Below are positions 58,491-64,000 of a stretch of DNA of 64,000 bases, in pieces. The notes below the pieces were generated by a model, which was not told where the DNA came from, did no database searches, and was given only the letters and a program-made list of their open reading frames with translations. The stretch spans positions 1,821,001-1,885,000 of the forward strand of contig NZ_JAMXSR020000002.1 of the NCBI RefSeq assembly GCF_024124765.2, written 5' to 3'. Made by a program: the position numbers and the translations under genes. How positions within the stretch are numbered: the stretch's first letter is position 1; each line of letters opens with the position of its first letter. The DNA is from Sphingomonas sp. H160509 (GTDB lineage Bacteria; Pseudomonadota; Alphaproteobacteria; Sphingomonadales; Sphingomonadaceae).

Positions 58491-59667
58491 TCACACCCGC
58501 TCCACGATCGTGACGTTGGCAATGCCCCCCGCCTTCGCACATCGTCTGCAAGCCGTACCGCCCACCGCGCGCATGCAGCGCGTGAACGAGGGTCGCCATC
58601 AGCTTCGTGCCCGTCGCACCCAGCGGATGGCCAAGTGCGATTGCACCGCCATTCACGTTGAGCCGCGCTGGATCGGCACCGAGCGCGGACAGCCACGCCA
58701 TCGGAATCGATGCGAATGCCTCGTTTACCTCGAACAGATCGATCTGGTCCAGCGCCATGCCCGCCCGTTGCAGCGCGCGACGGGTCGCGGAGATAGGCTC
58801 CTCCAGCATGATGACGGGATCGCCCGCCGTCACGGTAAGGTTGTGGATGCGCGCGAGCGGCGTCAGGCCATGCGTCCGAACCGCTTCGGCCGAGGCGACT
58901 AGGACACCGCTGGCGCCGTCGCAGATCTGGCTGGCGGTCGCCGCGGACAACGTGCCCTTCTCGCTCAACAGCTTGACCGAACCGATCGACTCGAGCGACG
59001 CGTCGGCACGTACGCCCTCGTCATGATCATGCACGACCGAATTGCCATCGGGATCGATCGTCGTGACCGGAACGATCTCGGCAGTGAAGGCGCCGGACGC
59101 GCGAGCGGCTACCGCCTTACGGTGGCTTTCCAGCGCATAGGCGTCCATCGCAGCTCGGTCGAAACCGTATTTGTCGGCGATCATCTGTGCACCGGTGAAC
59201 TGGCTGAAGCCCTCGACGCCGTAGCGTTCCAGGATCTTCGCCGAGAAGGGACTGCCACCCATTCCGGCCTTGGCGGCCAGCGTCACGGGCGATCCCATAT
59301 GGACGCGGGACATGCTCTCGACGCCGCCGGCGATCACCAGATCCTGCGTGCCAGACATCACCGCTTGAGCCGCGAAGTGCAGCGCCTGTTGCGAGCTGCC
59401 GCATTGGCGATCGATCGTGACGGCAGGCACGCTGTCGGGCAGCGACGACGCAAGGACGACGTTACGGCCAAGTGCGAAGGTCTGCTCGCCGATCTGGCTG
59501 ACGCAGCCGATGATGACGTCGTCGATCGCCGCTGGATCGACACCGGTCTCGGCGATGATGGCGTCGAGTATCGTCGCACCCAGGTCCGCCGGGTGAATCC
59601 CCGCAAGCCTGCCATTGCGACGGCCACCGGGAGTACGTTTCGCTGATACGATGAAAGCTTCTGGCAT
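58491..59667 (-). CDS. Acetyl-CoA C-acetyltransferase (thiolase) (one frame slip)
   Basis: This thiolase of about 391 residues has the nucleophile in VTIDRQCGSSQQALHF, the His in ALGHPLGATGTKL and the second Cys in LQTMCEGGG. A C6 run at 58522-58527 shifts the last 12 codons; one C fewer gives GIANVTIVERV and a stop one base before the next gene's ATG. The start MPEAFIVSAKRTPGGR is typical. It probably releases acetyl- or propionyl-CoA at the end of a beta-oxidation round. Confidence 0.9.
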
Positions 59668-59686
59668 GAAAATGGTCCTTCGATGG

Positions 59687-60864
59687 TCAGAGGCCGACGG
59701 CGGCCTTGGCAATGATGGTGAGCTGGATTTCGCTGGTGCCGCCGAAGATCGACCACGCCCGCGCGTTGAGATAGCGTGCGGCGGCCAAGCCTGTCTCGGG
59801 CGGGCCGACCAGTGCGGGCGCGTCGTCGGCGTGGAACGGGCGTTCGGCGGGGAGCTGCAAGCTCGCCATGCCGAACGCGTCGATTGCAAGACCCTCGATC
59901 CCCTGGCGCACTTCGGAGGCGATGAGTTTCACCGCGAGGCTACGCGCATGCGGTGGATTGCCCTGCTCGATCTCCAGCAACGTGCGCAACTCGGTCATCT
60001 CGAGCGCTTCCGCCTCCAGCCGCAGCCGTACGGCGCGATCCGCCAGTTCACCCCTCAACGTCGTGGCGCGCGTCAGACGATCGAGATCGGCCAGCAATTG
60101 CGGCGCATAGCCGGTACCACCGCGCTCGTTCTCGAGCAGGAACTTGGCGATCGTCCACCCCCTGCCCTTCCTCGCCGACCAGGTTCGCGACGGGAACACG
60201 GACGTCTTCGAGAAAGACCTCGTTCAGTTCATGGTCTCCCGACGCGCTCAGAATCGGTCGCACGGTAACACCGGGCGATGCCATGTCGATCAGCAGGAAC
60301 GAGATGCCGCGCTGCGCCTTGACGGTAGCGTCGGTGCGTACCAGCGCGAACATCCAGTTCGCGAATTGCGCCTGCGTAGTCCAGATCTTCTGACCCGAAA
60401 CGATATACTCGTCGCCTTCGCGCACCGCGCGCGTGCGGAGCGAGGCGAGGTCGGAGCCTGATCCCGGTTCCGAAAAGCCCTGTGCCCAGATGTGTTCGCC
60501 GCTGCGCAATGCAGGCAAAAATCGCTCCTGCTGTTCATCACTGCCATAGGTATACAGGACTGGCCCGACCAGCTTCAGTCCCATACCGGGCAGGATCGGT
60601 GCGCCGGCGGCCGTGCATTCGGTCTCGAATATCCAGCGGCGCACGGCATCCCATCCGGGACCACCAGCTGCTTTAGGCCAGAAATAGACGAGCCAGCCCT
60701 TGGCGTTCAACGCCGCCTGCCACGCAAGATAAACGTCGGGTTCGGCAAATACGCCCGACGTCAGGGGTTGCACCCCGCCGCATCTCCGGCGTCAGCGCGT
60801 CCTGCAGGAAGGACCGCACCTCTGTACGAAAAGCCTGCTGTTCTGGGGATAGCGAAAGATCCAT
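59687..60864 (-). CDS. Acyl-CoA dehydrogenase (two frame slips)
   Basis: This is a flavin dehydrogenase of about 392 residues. N-terminus: MDLSLSPEQQAFRTEVRSFL; middle: WAQGFSEPGSGSDLASLRTRAV and DEYIVSGQKIWTTQAQFANWMFALVRTD; C-terminal domain ends ARAWSIFGGTSEIQL. The frame slips near 60772 and near 60166. The start overlaps the stop of the thiolase-like gene by one base (TGATG). It is 19 bp before the thiolase gene in one long minus-strand operon. Confidence 0.86.
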
Positions 60865-62012
60865 CACGCGCGCTCCACGATCGCGACGCCCGAGACGCCG
60901 GGGGCGCCATAGACGTGACTATAGCCCAACCGGGGGCTGCCCGGCACCTGCCGCGCGCCAGCCTGGCCGGTCAGCTGGCGGTAATTCTCGTACACCTGCC
61001 GCAACCCCGAGGCGCCGACCGGCTCCCCGCACGCGAGGCAACCGCCATCGGTATTGACCGGCAGCGCACCGCCAATCCGCGTGCGTCCCTCCGCCAGCCA
61101 CCGTTCCTGCTCGCCGTCGGCGCAGAAACCGTTCTCGGCCATGTGCATGATCTCTGCCCCGCTTTCGGTATCCTGCAATTGCGCGACGCCGATATCGGCA
61201 GGACCGACCCCTGCCATCTCATATGCAGCGCGCGAGGCGATCTCGGTGGGCGATGGCCCACGATCGATTTCCAGCGCCGGCGAAAAGACCTCGAACGACC
61301 CCGGCGGGCGGCTACGGACCGCGGCCGCACGAAGCCGCACCATCGGCAATCCCAGTTCGCGTGCGCGCTTGCCACTCGCGAAGATCAGAGCAACCGCGCC
61401 TTCGCCAGGCGAGCAGAACATGAACTTGGTCAGCGGGTCGCTCACCATCGTCGATTGCAGGATCGTGTCCGCATCGACCGGTTCGCGCCGCCATGCATGC
61501 TCGGTCAGCGCACCATTTGCGAATGCCTTCTCCGCGACTGCCGCGAGGGTCGGTGGAGTAATGCCGTAAGCTGCCATGTACCGTTGGATCTTCATCGCGA
61601 AGAACTGCGTGGTCAGCATCAGGCCAGTCTCGCCATACCATTCGGGCAGGCCCCATTCGGCAGGCTTCGGGTCGAAGGCACCACGCGGATGCTTGTCGAA
61701 GCCGACGGCGATACCCAAGTCGAACTCGCCCGACTTGATCGTCGTATAGGCGCCGAACATCGCCGAGCCGCCGGTCGCGCAACCGTTCGACACGTTGATG
61801 AACTGCAAGCCAGTCAGTCCCAGATCGGAGACCATGGTGTCGGCTTTGCCCGCGGCGTCCGATCCGCCATAGGCGAACTGCACGTCGGGCCAGGCAAGAC
61901 CCGCATCAGCGAGTGCCGCGCGCACCGCGAACGCTCCCTGCTGCAAGCCGCTGCGGCCCGGTGTACGGCCGAACGGGTGGATGCCGGCACCGATAATGAA
62001 GACGTCGCTCAT
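60864..62012 (-). CDS. Thiolase-like lipid-transfer/aldolase-type protein (SCP-x/Ltp-like)
   Basis: This intact 382-residue thiolase-fold protein belongs to the SCP-x/Ltp group rather than to true thiolases. The nucleophile region is VSNGCATGGSAMFGAY, but the usual GHP histidine motif reads CGEPVGASGLRQVYE. Such proteins, bound to a DUF35 partner, act in steroid side-chain degradation as acyl-CoA retro-aldolases. Here the DUF35 gene directly upstream overlaps its start (ATGA), supporting a complex. Confidence 0.87.
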   Translation of the reverse strand: MSDVFIIGAGIHPFGRTPGRSGLQQGAFAVRAALADAGLAWPDVQFAYGGSDAAGKADTMVSDLGLTGLQFINVSNGCATGGSAMFGAYTTIKSGEFDLGIAVGFDKHPRGAFDPKPAEWGLPEWYGETGLMLTTQFFAMKIQRYMAAYGITPPTLAAVAEKAFANGALTEHAWRREPVDADTILQSTMVSDPLTKFMFCSPGEGAVALIFASGKRARELGLPMVRLRAAAVRSRPPGSFEVFSPALEIDRGPSPTEIASRAAYEMAGVGPADIGVAQLQDTESGAEIMHMAENGFCADGEQERWLAEGRTRIGGALPVNTDGGCLACGEPVGASGLRQVYENYRQLTGQAGARQVPGSPRLGYSHVYGAPGVSGVAIVERA

Positions 62013-62431
62013 GCCGCCAACGCCGTTGGCGCGAAAGCGAAGGTCGTACGAACCTCTCCATCCATTCGCGTGAAGGCCTGCGCCACCAGCGTCATCGGCA
62101 TGTCGATCGCGAACCGGTCGATCGGTGCGCCGGTCAGCCGACCCTCGACGATCAATGCTTCACCTAGAGCCACATAGCCGACGGCATAGGGTTCGAACGC
62201 TTCTGGCCCCGCATAGGGCGGCGACTTGGGACGGAAACGCTGCACCGTCCATGACCATAAACGGCCTTCGCGGGGCAAGGTTACCGTTTCAAAACGGTCC
62301 TCGTCATCGGGTAGCGGAAAGGCGATCGCGCCCGTCATGCGATTGCGGCCCGCCAATAAGGCGACGTCGCCCTGCCCATCGCGAACAAGCAAGCGATCGT
62401 CGATCAGGGGGCGCATCTTCCAGCGGTGCAT
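62009..62431 (-). CDS. DUF35 OB-fold protein lacking the zinc-ribbon cysteines
   Basis: This intact 140-residue protein has the DUF35 OB-fold part: LWSWTVQRFRPKSPPYAGP, PYAVGYVALGEALIVEGRLTG. The N-terminal rubredoxin-like ribbon, where Cys-x-x-Cys pairs usually bind zinc, reads ALLAGRNRMTGAIAFPL with no cysteine in the whole protein. It is the expected partner of the thiolase-like protein encoded next, with which it is translationally coupled. Confidence 0.8.
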   Translation of the reverse strand: MHRWKMRPLIDDRLLVRDGQGDVALLAGRNRMTGAIAFPLPDDEDRFETVTLPREGRLWSWTVQRFRPKSPPYAGPEAFEPYAVGYVALGEALIVEGRLTGAPIDRFAIDMPMTLVAQAFTRMDGEVRTTFAFAPTALAA

Positions 62432-62499
62432 CCAGCATATCTCTCTCCTTGGTTCGAGAGACTAGCGGCATTGCCAATGATACGCCGCTGACCTTTGTG

Positions 62500-63343
62500 T
62501 CAGCGCACCTTGCCGAGAAAACCGAGCTGCGCCGCCTTGAACAGCGCCTGGTCGCGATTGACGGCATCGAGCTTCTGCGCGGCGGAGCGGATATGAAAGC
62601 GAATGGTGGTGCGCTTCAGGCCAAGGATGATCGCGATATCGTCGTTGGTCTTGCCTGCTCCCGCCCACCGCAGGCACTCTACCTCCCGCTTTGTCAGCGC
62701 CACCCCCCGCCAGCTGCTCGCGTGGCTGTTCTGTTGCCTTGACGTAGCTGGTGATGAAAATTCTCGCCAGCAGCGCCAGTGCCTCGTCATGCGCGCCGAA
62801 GATCGTACTCAGTTCTTCCACGGCATGATCATGATGGACGAAACTTGCAGCGCCGATCTGTCCGAACGGGAGATGCACCGGCGCCACGATCGCTGCCCGC
62901 GTGAACGCCCGCGCCTCAAAATCGGAGAGGTCGAGCGCTTCCAGCGCGCGATTGCGCGACCGCGAATAAATGCCGCTTCTGTTGCACCAGAACGGTTCCC
63001 CCTCCAGCCGACACGCCTTGGGCAGAGGCGACGTCAGGCCGAGCAGCGGGACTTCCCACCATAACGCCCCAGCCTCGCCCGGGGTAAAGACATCGCTGGC
63101 GAGCACGCGGCCGTCCGCATCCTTCATCGGCGTCGAGGTGGCGATATTGTGCGTGATGTTGACGAGAAGCCCGGTACGCTCGCTCACCGCATCGCGCAGC
63201 GCCTCGGCAGCCGGACGTATGTCTGCGGACGTCTGTATCCGTACCGCGTCGAGGATATCGTCGTCGATCAGCATGGCAGCGCGGGGGGGACCCGAAGTCC
63301 AGATACAAACACGGTGAGGATCAGGTCGTGATCGGTCGTACAT
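62500..63343 (-). CDS. LuxR-family transcriptional regulator (one frame slip)
   Basis: This regulator of about 280 residues has an N-terminal ligand-binding-like domain (ADIRPAAEALRDAVSERTGLLV ... FGQIGAASFVHHDHAVEEL in outline) and a C-terminal GerE helix-turn-helix (LTKREVECLRWAGAGKTNDDIAI then LKRTTIRFHIRSAAQKL). The slip is in a C6 run near 62703. It resembles autoinducer-receptor proteins, but a LuxI partner is absent. The start may be 63274 (MLIDDDILDAVRIQT) instead; neither has a clear ribosome-binding site. It lies upstream of the DUF35 operon. Confidence 0.8.
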
Positions 63344-63375
63344 GGACGGGGTCTAACAGGATCGCCGCCGTCGCG

Positions 63376-63990
63376 TTACCCCTGCGATGCGTTGGTCTTG
63401 AGCCCGTCGAAGAAGGGTTGGCATAGTGCATCCGCGACTTGCTCCGGCGTCTGCGTCGGGGCCAGCGGCGGGTACCATTTATACGCCCAGTTGCACATGC
63501 CCAGGAAGCCGTAGGTCGTAATGGTCGGATCGACGCTGCGGAATTCGCCGCTCGCTATGCCCGCTTCGATCAAGCCCTTCACGCGGGCAAAATAATCGCG
63601 TCTTGCCTGGCGGATAGCATCGCGCATTTCCCCTTCCAGATCACCGTAATTGTCCATGAAGGCACGAACATAGCCCGGGTGGTTGGCGATCTGAGTCAGG
63701 ATGCCGACGCACGCCGCGCGTAGCGACGGTACCGGATCGGAGCCCTCCTCCACCGTAAGCCCGGCAAGCAAGGCTTGGATATGCGTATCGTGGATCGCGT
63801 ACAGAATGGAAATCTTGCTCGGGAAGTAATGGTATAGCGTCGGCTTTCCCATGCCGACCTCGTCCGCGAGCATCTGCATCGACGTATTGTGATACCCGAC
63901 TTTGTCGAACAGGCCGGCGCAATGCTCGATGATCGCAATACGCTTCTCATCATGCGCTTCCGTGCGAACCTTGGTCGTCTTTGCCGGCAT
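63376..63990 (-). CDS. TetR-family transcriptional regulator
   Basis: This intact 204-residue repressor has an N-terminal helix-turn-helix (RIAIIEHCAGLFDKVGYHNTSMQMLADEVGMGKPTLYHYFPSK in outline) and an all-helical C-terminal domain (TITTYGFLGMCNWAYKWYPPL), which in relatives binds acyl-CoA-like ligands. It is the obvious candidate to bind the four CGACCG-type operators 15 kb away at the island's central promoter region. It is divergent from whatever lies beyond the window's right end, where only 10 bases remain. Confidence 0.88.
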   Translation of the reverse strand: MPAKTTKVRTEAHDEKRIAIIEHCAGLFDKVGYHNTSMQMLADEVGMGKPTLYHYFPSKISILYAIHDTHIQALLAGLTVEEGSDPVPSLRAACVGILTQIANHPGYVRAFMDNYGDLEGEMRDAIRQARRDYFARVKGLIEAGIASGEFRSVDPTITTYGFLGMCNWAYKWYPPLAPTQTPEQVADALCQPFFDGLKTNASQG

Positions 63991-64000
63991 GCGGTGTCGT

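Overview
The window looks like a chromosomal segment of a high-GC alphaproteobacterium of the Sphingomonas type. The signs are the many TonB-receptor, SDR, acyl-CoA and MFS genes, exosortase-A-associated polysaccharide genes, an extensin-like protein and dense short palindromic intergenic repeats. No rRNA, tRNA, CRISPR array, phage or intact insertion sequence was seen. About half of the longer genes are broken once or more by a single-base slip, usually in a run of 4-6 C or G. Restoring one base recovers a normal family-length protein almost every time, so these genes are annotated as whole CDSs with the slip noted; uncorrected sequencing or assembly error is the likeliest cause.

Layout, 1-20 kb: a DctB/DctD two-component pair (DctD lacks the sigma-54 GAFTGA loop); a tightly overlapping Hsp70-like / spermidine-synthase-like / AbrB-family operon on the minus strand; a CHASE3-HAMP-GAF-GGDEF diguanylate cyclase; two LprI-like secreted proteins around a Gfo/Idh/MocA oxidoreductase and a small membrane protein; a LysR regulator divergent from an aldo/keto reductase, an MFS exporter and an SDR; then a PepSY / DUF2271 / DUF4198 / ApbE cluster that looks like an extracytoplasmic flavinylation system, with a Dx(x)SGAT-type FMN attachment motif in the DUF2271 protein; then NUDIX and extensin-like genes.

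20-38 kb: housekeeping and envelope genes (transglutaminase-like, Bax-inhibitor-1 family, RNA cyclic phosphodiesterase ThpR, Cu/Zn superoxide dismutase, MFS), an exosortase-A-associated glycosyltransferase and O-glycosylation ligase with an overlapping 51-codon gene and an acyltransferase, a PfpI-like protein, topoisomerase IB, an MscS-type channel, PutA, a MaoC-like protein and a thiolase. PutA carries a palindromic intergenic-type repeat inside its coding sequence, between its two enzyme domains.

38.6-64 kb: an accessory catabolic island. After a degraded AraC regulator and an ArsR/SDR pair comes a two-armed CoA-dependent degradation locus. The left arm has an OprB-like porin, a phosphotransferase, two SDRs, an acyl-CoA ligase, an EthD-like protein, an enoyl-CoA hydratase and a carboxymuconolactone-decarboxylase-like protein. 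The right arm has an ACAD11-like acyl-CoA dehydrogenase with an overlapping APH-type kinase, a TonB-dependent receptor, an MFS transporter and two SDRs. The arms diverge from a 336-bp intergenic region holding four copies of one 14-bp palindromic operator. A third, convergent block has an MDR oxidoreductase, two acyl-CoA dehydrogenases, two thiolases and a DUF35 protein, and is followed upstream by LuxR and TetR regulators. Together they predict uptake, CoA activation, phosphorylation-dependent dehydroxylation and beta-oxidation or retro-aldol cleavage of an unidentified hydroxylated or cyclic acid, under TetR control.
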